DNA from: CAXRDE01 sp964229355
Lineage (GTDB): Bacteria > Cyanobacteriota > Sericytochromatia > UBA7694
NCBI GenBank assembly: GCA_964229355.1
Contig: CAXRDE010000016.1
Coordinates: forward strand, 186,001 to 250,000
Length of the DNA: 64,000 nucleotides
Direction: 5' to 3'
In this document: positions 25,579-33,356 of the stretch, in pieces
Numbering within the stretch: the stretch's first letter is position 1
Layout of the letters: every line of letters starts with the position of its first letter
The notes under the pieces: generated by a model
Databases searched by the model: none
Told to the model about the DNA's origin: nothing
What the model saw: the letters and a program-made list of their open reading frames with translations, nothing else
Position numbers and translations under genes: made by a program

Positions 25579-26492
25579 GCGCTTTTTTTCCGTTGTTTTT
25601 CAATGGCGTTTTTAATAAAGAATTCCCCGGCTCGGTATGAGCTTCTCACAAGAGGGCCGGAAGCCACAAACAAGAAGCCTTTCGATTCACCCAGGGTTTG
25701 CAGACGGGCAAATTGCTCTGGCGGAACAAAGCTGTTCACCGCCAGGTGTTTTTTGGTGGGCTGCAGATATTGCCCAATGGTTAAAATATCTACCCCTACT
25801 GCACGCATATCGTCCATGGCTTCGCTGATTTCCTCCTGTGTTTCACCCAGGCCCACCATCAAAGCAGACTTGGTGTAACGGGTAGGATCTTGATTTTTGA
25901 TCCAGCGCAGCACCTCCAGGGATTGGTCGTAGGTGGCCCGTGCGTCTCTGACGAAAGGTGTCAGGCGCTTGACGGTTTCCACGTTGTGGGCAATCACATC
26001 AGGTTGTGAGGCCAGCAAAATACGCAATGCCGCTTCATCTCCGCGAAAGTCGGGAATTAAGACTTCTGTAATAATGCGGGGATGGGCTTGGCGGGTTTGC
26101 CGGATGGTTTCGGCGAAATGGCCTGCACCTTGATCGGGTAAATCATCGCGGTCTACAGACGTGATGACCACGTAATCTAAGTTCATGGCAGCTACCGCTT
26201 CGGCAATTTTACCTGGCTCGTCTACATCAAGGGGCTGGCCCTTGCGGGCTGTTTTCACGGCGCAAAAGCGACAACCACGGGTACAGGTATCGCCCATGAC
26301 CATAAAGGTGGCGGTACCGGTGCCCCAACATTCACCGATGTTGGGGCACCGTGCTTCTTCGCATACGGTGACCAGTTGGCGCTCACGCAAGATCTCTTTG
26401 AGGTGAGTGTAAGACTCCCCACTCGCCAGCTTGACCTTTAACCACGGAGGTTTGGGTTCAAATCGGCGGGGTCGGGTTGAAGATTCTTGCAT
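25575..26492 (-). CDS. lipA: Lipoyl synthase LipA
   Basis: Radical SAM enzyme inserting two sulfur atoms into octanoylated lipoyl domains. It carries the auxiliary cluster motif CEEARCPNIGEC, the radical SAM motif CTRGCRFC, and downstream blocks VITSVDRDDLPDQGAGHF, AHNVETVKRL, SALMVGLGETQEE and QYLQPTKKHLAV; the last conserved Ser is in GPLVRSSYRAGEFF. 305 residues is typical. It starts 9 bases after the RNase E gene and overlaps the E2 gene, so it appears to be transcribed with rne. Confidence 0.96.
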   Translation of the reverse strand: MQESSTRPRRFEPKPPWLKVKLASGESYTHLKEILRERQLVTVCEEARCPNIGECWGTGTATFMVMGDTCTRGCRFCAVKTARKGQPLDVDEPGKIAEAVAAMNLDYVVITSVDRDDLPDQGAGHFAETIRQTRQAHPRIITEVLIPDFRGDEAALRILLASQPDVIAHNVETVKRLTPFVRDARATYDQSLEVLRWIKNQDPTRYTKSALMVGLGETQEEISEAMDDMRAVGVDILTIGQYLQPTKKHLAVNSFVPPEQFARLQTLGESKGFLFVASGPLVRSSYRAGEFFIKNAIEKQRKKSA

Positions 26493-26501
26493 GAAGGCCT
26501 C

Positions 26502-28751
26502 CTAGCGCTTTGGACGAAAACTGCGAATGGTGCGACGACGCATGACTGCTCGTTTTGTCGGTTTGCTCTGTGAAGAGGACGACGTTAAAGCGGACTCCGC
26601 CAATGAGGACACAGAAGGTTTCTCAATGGGGGCAGGGGCCGCCTCTACGGCAGGTGCATCTTCTGCTTCAAAGGGTTCTTCCGCCGCTTCTTCAGGGGCA
26701 GCTTCTGATTCCACTTCTGCAGGTGCTTCTTCGATTTCAGCATGAGACACAGGTTCTTCATCCGTCTTACGGCTGGTTTTACGACCTGTTTTTTTGCCGC
26801 GGCTCGATTTCTCGTTGGCGACATCCTCATCCTCTTCCTGAATCACTTCTTCTTCAGCGGTTTCCGGAGCAGGCTCATCCGCTTTTTTGACTTTTTTCTT
26901 ACGGGTAGCGCGAGCCGGTTTCTTTACGGCTTTTTTCTCAGGGGGGGCTTCCTCAGTGAACGAGTCATTCTCTTCTGAGGTGTCTACAAAATCCTCGTCA
27001 CCCTCGTCATCCTCTTCAGGAGCGGCTTTTTCGGTGGGGGCAGGATAATCGGTGCGACCAGGAGCATCCAGTTGGCGCTTGATACTGGCAAGACCTTCAT
27101 CTTCCACTTGCTCAAGCAATTCGTCGAGAACGCTTGCCAGACGAGAGGAGACATTGAGGTTGTCTTCACGTTCGATGTAGCTTTCCAGGGTTTCGTCAGA
27201 AACCTTGGCGTTAAATAAGGCATCATCAAAGGCTAAATCTTCGAAGGTCTCTTCTAGTTTGACGGGGCTCTTCTTGGGGCGACCACCTTCATGACGCTGT
27301 TCTAAATGTTCTTCTTTTTCAATCGGCAGCGGCTTCATCGGTGGGGGTGCGGACTTTTGACGCGGTGCCTCATGAACCTGAGGTTCTTCAGGGGTGCGTT
27401 GGGGTGGGTTTTGGCGAACCGGTTTGGGACGGGCAGGCTTTTCTGCACCACCCCGGTAGCGGGATGTTTTATCTTCGGGCTGGATCAAAGGCAAGCGTGT
27501 ACGCATACCCTGGGGGGTTAAAATGTCTGAACGATAAAGCAAGTTACGAATGCGCCCGATACCCTGACACGTGGGGCAGGGCATGGTCAGCATTTCACTC
27601 AGGCGCTGACGCTGGCGGCGGCGGGTCATTTGCACCAAACCAAAGTCAGAGAAATAAGAGATTTGAGGCTGGGCTTTATCGGTGTGTAAGGCGTCCGCCA
27701 GACGCTGCCAGACAATTTGTTGATCTCGGGGGTTATCCATATCAATAAAGTCGATCACGATAACGCCACCGATATCACGCAGAATCAACTGGCGAGCAAT
27801 TTCTTCTGCCGCTTCACAATTGGTGCGCAAAATGGTTTCCGGTTGATTGTCTGTCGAGGTCATGGAACTGGTGTTGATGTCGATAGACGTTAACGCTTCA
27901 GTGGGTTGAATGACCAGGGTACCGCCGCTGGGCAGTTGCACCAGAGGTTGGATGGCATGTTCTAACTGTTGCTGAATGCCAAAATGACTGAGTACAGGGG
28001 TTTCACCATTATAAATACGCAGTTTGCTTTGGGTTTTGCTGTCTGACCAGTTGTTAAAGTATTTTGAGGCGCGATCATAGGTGGCTTCTGAGTCCACAAT
28101 AATGCGAGATACCGATTGGGTGGAGCCTTCACGCAAGATACGCTCTAACACGTCCTGATCGCGATAAAGGGTTGTGCCGGGGTTTTGTTTGTCAGATTGC
28201 TCAAGAATTTGCTTCCAGCGGCTGATCAACAGCTTTAAGTCGTCGCGTAGGGTTTGCTCAGATTGCCCTACAGCTTCTGGACGCAGCACGATACCGTAGC
28301 CAGAACCACAAATAATACGGGCGATACGGGCCAGACGGGTGCGTTCTCGGGCATCAAAAATACGCTTGGATAGACCAATACGGCGCTCAAAGGGAGTCAG
28401 TACCAGGAAACGACCTGGAAGTTGGATAAAGCCAGAGAGACCCGCCCCTTTGTTACCCGTGGGCTCACGGGTGACCTGAACAAGCATTTGTTGTTGGGGC
28501 TTTACAAACTGACGTATACCGCTCTGCTGCTTTCGGCTTGCGGGCAGATCGGAGACATGAATAAAACCACTTTTTTCGCGCCCAATATTTAAAAAGGCGG
28601 CTTCAATGGCTGGAACAATGGACTCTACGGTGGCGAGGATAATGTCGCCGACATATTGCTCACCTTCGCTTAGAAAGAATTCACGCACCACACCGTTCTC
28701 TAAAACAACGGCTATTTTTTCGGATTCACTAACAATGATTTCTTTTGACAC
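26502..28751 (-). CDS. rne: Ribonuclease E/G
   Basis: Endoribonuclease that initiates mRNA decay and rRNA processing. The catalytic half (1-410) has the S1 domain (about 35-120, with VGDIILATVESIVPAIEAAF and REPTGNKG), the metal-binding Asp residues 291 (SIDINTSS) and 334 (IVIDFIDM) and the Zn-link Cys pair CPTC at 392-395. It resembles the cyanobacterial enzyme. Residues 410-749 are low in complexity, alternating Glu-rich and Lys/Pro-rich, and the protein ends in a basic cluster (RRRTIRSF) that could bind RNA or partners. A long structured leader precedes the gene and lipA follows after 9 bases. Confidence 0.94.
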   Translation of the reverse strand: MSKEIIVSESEKIAVVLENGVVREFFLSEGEQYVGDIILATVESIVPAIEAAFLNIGREKSGFIHVSDLPASRKQQSGIRQFVKPQQQMLVQVTREPTGNKGAGLSGFIQLPGRFLVLTPFERRIGLSKRIFDARERTRLARIARIICGSGYGIVLRPEAVGQSEQTLRDDLKLLISRWKQILEQSDKQNPGTTLYRDQDVLERILREGSTQSVSRIIVDSEATYDRASKYFNNWSDSKTQSKLRIYNGETPVLSHFGIQQQLEHAIQPLVQLPSGGTLVIQPTEALTSIDINTSSMTSTDNQPETILRTNCEAAEEIARQLILRDIGGVIVIDFIDMDNPRDQQIVWQRLADALHTDKAQPQISYFSDFGLVQMTRRRQRQRLSEMLTMPCPTCQGIGRIRNLLYRSDILTPQGMRTRLPLIQPEDKTSRYRGGAEKPARPKPVRQNPPQRTPEEPQVHEAPRQKSAPPPMKPLPIEKEEHLEQRHEGGRPKKSPVKLEETFEDLAFDDALFNAKVSDETLESYIEREDNLNVSSRLASVLDELLEQVEDEGLASIKRQLDAPGRTDYPAPTEKAAPEEDDEGDEDFVDTSEENDSFTEEAPPEKKAVKKPARATRKKKVKKADEPAPETAEEEVIQEEDEDVANEKSSRGKKTGRKTSRKTDEEPVSHAEIEEAPAEVESEAAPEEAAEEPFEAEDAPAVEAAPAPIEKPSVSSLAESALTSSSSQSKPTKRAVMRRRTIRSFRPKR

Positions 28752-28810
28752 GTAGACGTTTCGACCTCATTTCTTATTACGTTGGAGGAGTTCGCTATTG
28801 CGAGGGAATT

Positions 28811-28852
28811 GAGAAACACTTTCAGGAAAAATAAGCGTTTTACGTGTTTCTC
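28811..28852 (-). ncRNA. Hairpin in the rne leader, candidate autoregulatory element
   Basis: GAGAAACAC (28811-28819) pairs perfectly with GTGTTTCTC (28844-28852) around a 24-base AU-rich loop, 60 bases before the rne start. RNase E genes in Escherichia coli and cyanobacteria have leaders that the enzyme cleaves to control its own level; the same role here is inference. Confidence 0.4.
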
Positions 28853-28907
28853 GGAATGTATATTTTGCAAGTATATTTATTTTTAAAGGATAACCTAAAC
28901 GTTCATC

Positions 28908-28916
28908 ATTCTAGCA
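28908..28916 (-). promoter_or_regulatory. Extended -10 promoter of rne-lipA-E2-lipB
   Basis: TGCTAGAAT on the minus strand fits TGnTATAAT at seven of nine positions. Transcription from about 28901 would give a leader of about 150 bases. Bases 28917-28980 show nothing further. Confidence 0.45.
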
Positions 28917-28984
28917 CAAAAGCGTACCCGTCATTGGCTCCAACTTTAAAAAGCGGTTACCTAAAATTAATTTTTATATAACAA

Positions 28985-29008
28985 AAAGCCCACGGTTTCG
29001 TGAGCTTT
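28985..29008 (-). terminator. Terminator after the first Gly/Tyr lipoprotein
   Basis: On the minus strand AAAGCTCAC pairs with GTGGGCTTT (one G-U pair) around GAAACC and runs into a T-rich stretch. Confidence 0.65.
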
Positions 29009-29047
29009 GGGAAGGTGGGGGTAAAAGAGCAGAAAAAAGGTTAAGCG

Positions 29048-29476
29048 TTAAAAAGAACGTTTGGTGGCGCTTGTGGTGTTCTGGGTGGTGTTCTGGGTGG
29101 TGTTGCTGGCATTATAGCTGCCATATCCGTATCCAGTGCCATAACCAGTACCATAGCCGCTGCCGTACCCAGTTCCGTAACCGGTACCATAGCCGCTGCC
29201 GTACCCAGTTCCGTAACCGGTGCCGTAGCCACTACCGTATCCAGTGCCATAACCGGTGCCGTAACCACTACCGTAACCGGTGCCGTAGCCGTATCCAGAG
29301 CCGTAACCAGTGTCATAACCGCTGCCGTATCCAGAGCCGTAACCGGTGCCATAGCCAGGGTTTGTGTAGCCACCGCCGATATAAGGGTTGCCCACAGGGT
29401 TAGGTGCATATCCGCAGCTATTGAGGAGAACAACAGAGGCGCTAATCAAGAGGGAGTACAGAAGCTTTTTCATCAT
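29048..29476 (-). CDS. Gly/Tyr-repeat lipoprotein 1
   Basis: 142 residues. The signal peptide ends in the lipobox LLNSC. From residue 41 to 120 the mature protein is almost only Gly, Tyr, Ser and Thr in GYGT and GYGS units, with four perfect copies of GYGSGYGTGYGT at 67-114. The tail is Asn/Thr-rich (NTTQNTTQNTTS). No enzyme fold is possible in such a sequence; a surface-exposed, adhesive or self-associating coat is the natural guess. A second protein of the same design is encoded 195 bases upstream, with separate terminators for each. Confidence 0.75.
   Translation of the reverse strand: MMKKLLYSLLISASVVLLNSCGYAPNPVGNPYIGGGYTNPGYGTGYGSGYGSGYDTGYGSGYGYGTGYGSGYGTGYGTGYGSGYGTGYGTGYGSGYGTGYGTGYGSGYGTGYGTGYGYGSYNASNTTQNTTQNTTSATKRSF
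29117..29356 (-). repeat. Coding tandem repeat, Gly-Tyr units
   Basis: Degenerate 12-base units encoding GYGT or GYGS, including four in-frame 36-base copies of GYGSGYGTGYGT (residues 67-114). Synonymous changes between units show the repeat is not brand new. Confidence 0.85.
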
Positions 29477-29613
29477 GTCGATAACTTAACCTTAAAATTT
29501 ATCTGGTGATAATATTAATTTAACTTTAAAAAGCCAAAAAGTAAAGGGTTTTTAGAGGGCTTTTTGGTAATTTTTGTGATTTTTGTTCCAGATGTTTAGA
29601 ACATAAAGCAGAA

Positions 29614-29640
29614 CCCCTGGATACTTTAAATATCCAGGGG
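29614..29640 (-). terminator. Terminator after the second Gly/Tyr lipoprotein
   Basis: A perfect 10-base-pair stem, CCCCTGGATA with TATCCAGGGG, around a 7-base loop; on the minus strand it is followed by TTCTGCTTTA, a moderate T tract. It begins 31 bases after the stop. Confidence 0.75.
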
Positions 29641-29671
29641 GTAACGAAGAGAAAACGTTGAGGGGAAGGGT

Positions 29672-30166
29672 TTAGCGTTGGGCGGTGTTTGAGGTGTTGG
29701 CGCTATTTGCGGCGTTGTATGAGTTGTAAGGAGAAGAACCGTAGCTGGTGCCGGTGCCATAACCAGAACCGTAGCTGGTGCCAGTGCCGTAACCGGTGTT
29801 GTAGCCAGTGCCGTAACCAGAACCGTAGCTGGTGCCGGTGCCATAACCGGTGTTGTAGCCGGTGCCATAACCAGAACCGTAGCTGGTGCCGGTGCCGTAT
29901 CCGGTACCGTAGTTATAGCTGCCGGTGCCAGTACCGTAGCCAGAACCGTAACCTGATCCGTAGCTGGTGCCGGTGCCATATCCGGTACCGTAGCTGGTGC
30001 CAGTGCCGTAACCGGTGTTGTAGCCGGTGCCAGCTCCGTAACCGGTGTTATAGCCGTTGCCGTAGTTATACTGTCCGGCCATGTTGGGGTAAGATCCGCC
30101 GCCGCAACCCACAAGGGTGAAGGTCATGGCTGCTGCAATAACGAGGGCGTAAACTTTTTTAATCAT
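29672..30166 (-). CDS. Gly/Tyr-repeat lipoprotein 2
   Basis: 164 residues with a signal peptide and lipobox TLVGC. Residues 37-143 consist of Gly, Tyr, Thr, Ser and some Asn, in units such as GYNTGYGTGTSYGSGYGT, present twice in perfect tandem at 103-138. The tail is Asn/Ser/Ala-rich. Same plan as its neighbour but different repeat unit and richer in Thr and Asn, so the two diverged or arose by separate repeat expansion. It has its own terminator. Likely role: surface layer or adhesive filament former; this is inference only. Confidence 0.75.
   Translation of the reverse strand: MIKKVYALVIAAAMTFTLVGCGGGSYPNMAGQYNYGNGYNTGYGAGTGYNTGYGTGTSYGTGYGTGTSYGSGYGSGYGTGTGSYNYGTGYGTGTSYGSGYGTGYNTGYGTGTSYGSGYGTGYNTGYGTGTSYGSGYGTGTSYGSSPYNSYNAANSANTSNTAQR
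29738..30058 (-). repeat. Coding tandem repeat, Gly-Tyr-Thr-Ser units
   Basis: Short units nested in a longer 54-base period; two adjacent 18-residue copies are identical in protein sequence (residues 103-138). Confidence 0.85.
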
Positions 30167-30334
30167 TTTCTTTTCTCTCCGTTTTCTGTTGAGGAGAGCA
30201 GCAATTGCTCTCTCTACGCTTTAAGAATTTTGTTTTCTCTTATGTTCTTATTATGGATCAAAAAAGTCTTTTTGTTTTTAAGGTCAATTAGTGTTTAGTT
30301 TAAGGTATAGTTAACTTAACGGAGTTCAAAAAAT

Positions 30335-31237
30335 ATGGCACGTATTTTATTAACGGGTGCTTCCGGCTGTGTAGGGTCTTATACCCTGGAACAATTGAGT
30401 CAGCGCCACGAAGTCCTGGCCCTGACCCGTCATCCAGAGCGGGTTCGTCGCAGAATAGCAGCTGAAAAGGTCACCCTTATCGAAGGCGATCTTGAGACGC
30501 TTTTGGGTGAACACCGTTCTCTGTTGTCCACGGTGGAGCATTGTATTCATCCGGCCACCGTGTGGGGAGGGGACGACACTTTTCGCGTAAATGTCAAACA
30601 AACCCTGGCTTTGTTCCGGGCCTTATCTCCTCAACGCTGTCGGGGAATTCACTATTTTTCAACCGCCAGCTTGCTCAACGCGGAGCACCAGGTTTTTACG
30701 CAGGCTTTCACCCAGGGCACTGATTATATTCGCTCTAAGGCCTGTGCACACCAGGCCATAAGCCAGTTTTCGGCAGTGCCTGTGCACATCTATTACCCCA
30801 CGGTGATTTTTGGTGGCAGTCCTGAGCATGGGCATACACCCGTCTCTGAATTTTTGCCTCAGCTCAAAAGGCATTTGCGCTGGGCCAGGTGGTTACAGGC
30901 AGAGGCTTATTTTCATTGGATTCACGCAAGAGACATTGCCCGTATTTTGGATTTTCGCATTCAAAACAATGTCCCTGCTGAAGCGATTGTCCTGGGAAAT
31001 CCTGCCTATTCAGTGAGGCAATTGCAACATGAACTGCTTGCGTATTATCATCAGTCACCGGCTCCTGTGCAGCTGAAGCTCGAAGGTCTGTTGCCTGTGC
31101 TGCTGCCTCTGTTGGCGCAACGGATGAGCCCCTGGGATCGCTTTAGCTTACATCACCGTCATCTGCGCTATCGAACGATTAACAGTCAATCCTATGGTTT
31201 GCCTGCGGTGGCCAACCATATTCGGGATCTCCTTTAA
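30335..31237 (+). CDS. NAD(P)-dependent epimerase/dehydratase (extended SDR)
   Basis: The N-terminal Rossmann motif ILLTGASGCVGSYTLEQL and the following VTLIEGDL are typical of extended SDR enzymes. The catalytic Ser lies in HYFSTASLLN; where the family has YxxxK there is DYIRSKACAH, so Tyr and Lys are present. HIYYPTVIFGG is the family's next block. Such enzymes act on sugar nucleotides, sterol-like or flavonoid-like substrates. It stands alone, facing the repeat protein gene, and shares a bidirectional terminator with it. A -10-like TATAGT lies at 30306-30311 and AACTTAAC just after it. Substrate unknown. Confidence 0.82.
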   Translation: MARILLTGASGCVGSYTLEQLSQRHEVLALTRHPERVRRRIAAEKVTLIEGDLETLLGEHRSLLSTVEHCIHPATVWGGDDTFRVNVKQTLALFRALSPQRCRGIHYFSTASLLNAEHQVFTQAFTQGTDYIRSKACAHQAISQFSAVPVHIYYPTVIFGGSPEHGHTPVSEFLPQLKRHLRWARWLQAEAYFHWIHARDIARILDFRIQNNVPAEAIVLGNPAYSVRQLQHELLAYYHQSPAPVQLKLEGLLPVLLPLLAQRMSPWDRFSLHHRHLRYRTINSQSYGLPAVANHIRDLL

Positions 31238-31247
31238 TATCAAAAGA

Positions 31248-31276
31248 GCTCCTGGTTATACCAGGAGCCCTTTTTT
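31248..31276. terminator. Bidirectional terminator
   Basis: GCTCCTGG pairs with CCAGGAGC around TTATA, followed by CCTTTTTT; AAAA on the other side makes it work for the minus-strand repeat gene too. Confidence 0.85.
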
Positions 31277-31296
31277 AAGACGAATGTGTGGCTTTT

Positions 31297-33285
31297 TTAT
31301 TCCCAGAGGGCGTTCCAGGCGTTGCCCAGACGGGTCATAAAACCGGGGCTTTGAGTCTGAGGGGCTGGCGGCGGTGGTCCACCAGGCGGCATTTGACCCG
31401 GTGCATAACCCTGAGGGCCTGCGGGCAAAGGAATCTGGCTATTGCTGGAGGGTTGATAAGGCACCACCATTTGTGGCGTCTGGGGCTGAACCTGGGGGTA
31501 ACCCTGGGGCATAATGGGAATGCTTTGCGGGCCCTGAGGCACCACCTGTTGCACACCACCAGCATTGGGATTAAAGGCAGGAGGAGCTGCTTGCTGCGGT
31601 GCCGGAGCGGCTTGCAAGCGTTGAGCAATATCTGCGTGGCGCTGTATTTCTTGTTGATTGGGTTGATAACCTTGCTGATTGACGCGAGCTTCTAAATCCA
31701 TTGCCCATTGAATGTCTTGCTGGGTTAAACCGTTGGGTAAACCCTGAGTTTGTCCTTGAGGGGCAGTGGGTTGTGGGGCTGGTGCCGGAGGCTGACTCAT
31801 CGGTTGTTGGGGCGGAGCCTGAGCTGGTGCTGGAGGTTGCTGACCTGCGGCCACGGCGTTTTGAGCGGCCTGCAGTTTTTGAGCAATCTCCTGATAACGG
31901 GCCATTTCCTGGGCGTTGGGTTGATGGCCTTGCTGGACTCTGTTTTCGAGTTGCAGTGCCCAATCAATATCTTGCTGGCTGACACCGGGAGGCAGCGGTG
32001 GCGGAGAGCCTGGTGGTGGAGTGGGAGCCGTGGGTTGTCCGCTCTGGGGCGTAGGTGCTGCAGGGGCGGCTGGGGCTTGCTGTGCGGCTTGTAGACGGCG
32101 AGCAATATCCTGATATTGAGCGGTTTCCTGTGCGTTGGGTTGATGGCCTTGTTGAACGCGCGCTTCTAATTGCAGGGCCCAATCAATTTCTGCTTGACTG
32201 GGGGCTGCCGAAGGAGCGGCGGCCATCATGGCATTTGATTGACCGGGGGCCTGATTCAACACGGCTGCGGGTGGGTTTTGGGGAGCGCCTCGCAAAGAGG
32301 TGGGCACATTAACCACCGGCTGACCGCCAGGGCCAGCAATAGGAAGTGGCATGGTGGGGGCAGCGGGGACGTTGAAAGGTTGGCTCCACTGGGCCCAGTT
32401 GCGGGGGGCATTTGCAGCAGGAGCGCCCGGAGCCGCAGGAGCACCCGGAGCTGCAGGGGCTGTTTGGGCGGCTTGCTGGGCTGCCTGAAGTTTAGCGTAA
32501 ATTTGCTCGTAACGTGCCGTTTCCTGGGCGTTCGGCTGGTAACCTTCGGTTTTGACCTTGTTTTCTAAGGCCAGAGCCCAGTTCATTTCTTCTTGAGACA
32601 CAGGGGGAGCGGAGGCCTGGGGGCCCGCCGGAGGCTGGGCCGGTTGCTCAGACGCATTGAGTCGGCTAAAAATACTGTTGTAACGGGCTGTTTCTTCAGC
32701 GGTAGGCTGATGGCCTGAGTTTACCTTTTGCTCAAGGGCCAGTGCCCATGAAATTTCCTCGTCAGATACTCTGGGCGCTGCAGCGGGGGCAGTGGGCGCT
32801 GTAGGTCCAGGAACGTTTTGAGGCGCTTGCTGTCCTGTCTGAGCCGCCTGTAATTTGGCGTAAATTTGTTCGTACTGTGCAGTCTCTTGCGCGTTGGGTT
32901 GATAGCCTTCGGTTTTGACCTTATTTTCTAAAGCCAGGGCCCAATTCATTTCTTCTTGAGAAATAGGGGCGGCGCCAGCGGGAGCGGCGGGACTGGGGAC
33001 AGCAGGTGCTGTAGGCTGGCTGAAGGCGCGGCGAATTTCGGCAATTTTGCTATCAATATTGCCAGAAAGGGCGTCGATTTCTTCTGGGCTTGAGGGAGCC
33101 AGATAGGTATCTGTTCCCAGGGTCGAGCCATTTTGTACAGGAAAAGGGTTATCGCCACCCACTGCAGGCGGATAGCCAGCATATTGCCCTGGAGGCGTTT
33201 GTTGGGGAGCCTGGGCGCGGTTAAAAGGGCTGTAAGCGCTTTGACCTGCTGTATTGGGAGATTGGTATCCGCTGGTGTATGTCAT
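31297..33285 (-). CDS. Pro/Gln/Ala-rich protein with six copies of a 41-42-residue repeat
   Basis: 662 residues without signal peptide. Six copies of one module are separated by Pro/Ala/Gln linkers: residues 108-149, 173-213, 229-270, 362-402, 435-475 and 520-560. The consensus is roughly SQEEMNWALALE, then K/R-V, G-x-QPNAQET, A-x-Y and I-x3-LQAAQ. Each copy looks like two helices joined by a GYQPN or GHQPN turn, a little like a tetratricopeptide unit but not that family. The C terminus (SPGFMTRLGNAWNALWE) is a short amphipathic helix. I know no named family. A weak sigma-28-like promoter lies upstream. Confidence 0.7.
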   Translation of the reverse strand: MTYTSGYQSPNTAGQSAYSPFNRAQAPQQTPPGQYAGYPPAVGGDNPFPVQNGSTLGTDTYLAPSSPEEIDALSGNIDSKIAEIRRAFSQPTAPAVPSPAAPAGAAPISQEEMNWALALENKVKTEGYQPNAQETAQYEQIYAKLQAAQTGQQAPQNVPGPTAPTAPAAAPRVSDEEISWALALEQKVNSGHQPTAEETARYNSIFSRLNASEQPAQPPAGPQASAPPVSQEEMNWALALENKVKTEGYQPNAQETARYEQIYAKLQAAQQAAQTAPAAPGAPAAPGAPAANAPRNWAQWSQPFNVPAAPTMPLPIAGPGGQPVVNVPTSLRGAPQNPPAAVLNQAPGQSNAMMAAAPSAAPSQAEIDWALQLEARVQQGHQPNAQETAQYQDIARRLQAAQQAPAAPAAPTPQSGQPTAPTPPPGSPPPLPPGVSQQDIDWALQLENRVQQGHQPNAQEMARYQEIAQKLQAAQNAVAAGQQPPAPAQAPPQQPMSQPPAPAPQPTAPQGQTQGLPNGLTQQDIQWAMDLEARVNQQGYQPNQQEIQRHADIAQRLQAAPAPQQAAPPAFNPNAGGVQQVVPQGPQSIPIMPQGYPQVQPQTPQMVVPYQPSSNSQIPLPAGPQGYAPGQMPPGGPPPPAPQTQSPGFMTRLGNAWNALWE
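31606..32964 (-). repeat. Region holding six 41-42-residue coding repeats
   Basis: Repeats encode WAL-LE, QPNAQE and LQAA landmarks. Copies 1 and 3 are nearly identical in protein sequence (NWALALENKVKTEGYQPNAQ in both), which suggests recent duplication; copies 4 and 5 are also close. Confidence 0.85.
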
Positions 33286-33322
33286 AGGGAAATAAACCTT
33301 TCATCAAACCTGTACCCCGTTA

Positions 33323-33349
33323 TTATCGGAGGATTTATGAAAAACATGC
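33323..33349 (-). promoter_or_regulatory. Weak sigma-28-like promoter before the six-repeat gene
   Basis: On the minus strand GCATGTTT, 11 bases, then TCCGATAA, compared with TAAAGTTT-N11-GCCGATAA (5 and 7 of 8 matches). It would start transcription about 30 bases before the ATG. Confidence 0.3.
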
Positions 33350-33356
33350 GTGTTCT

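Noticed and set aside
29534..29567. Inverted repeat CCAAAAAG/CTTTTTGG as a terminator
   Set aside because: It lies upstream of the first Gly/Tyr gene and has weak AT pairs with an 18-base loop; a much stronger terminator is close by (29614-29640).
29111..30058. CRISPR-like or other non-coding repeat array
   Set aside because: The repeats are in-frame, contiguous 12-base multiples without spacers, and lie within lipoprotein genes.
29689..30120. Long ORFs in other frames over the Gly/Tyr genes (for example 29071-29403 +, 29689-30120 + and 29041-29433 -)
   Set aside because: Low-complexity DNA stays open in several frames; only the frames with signal peptide and lipobox are credible.
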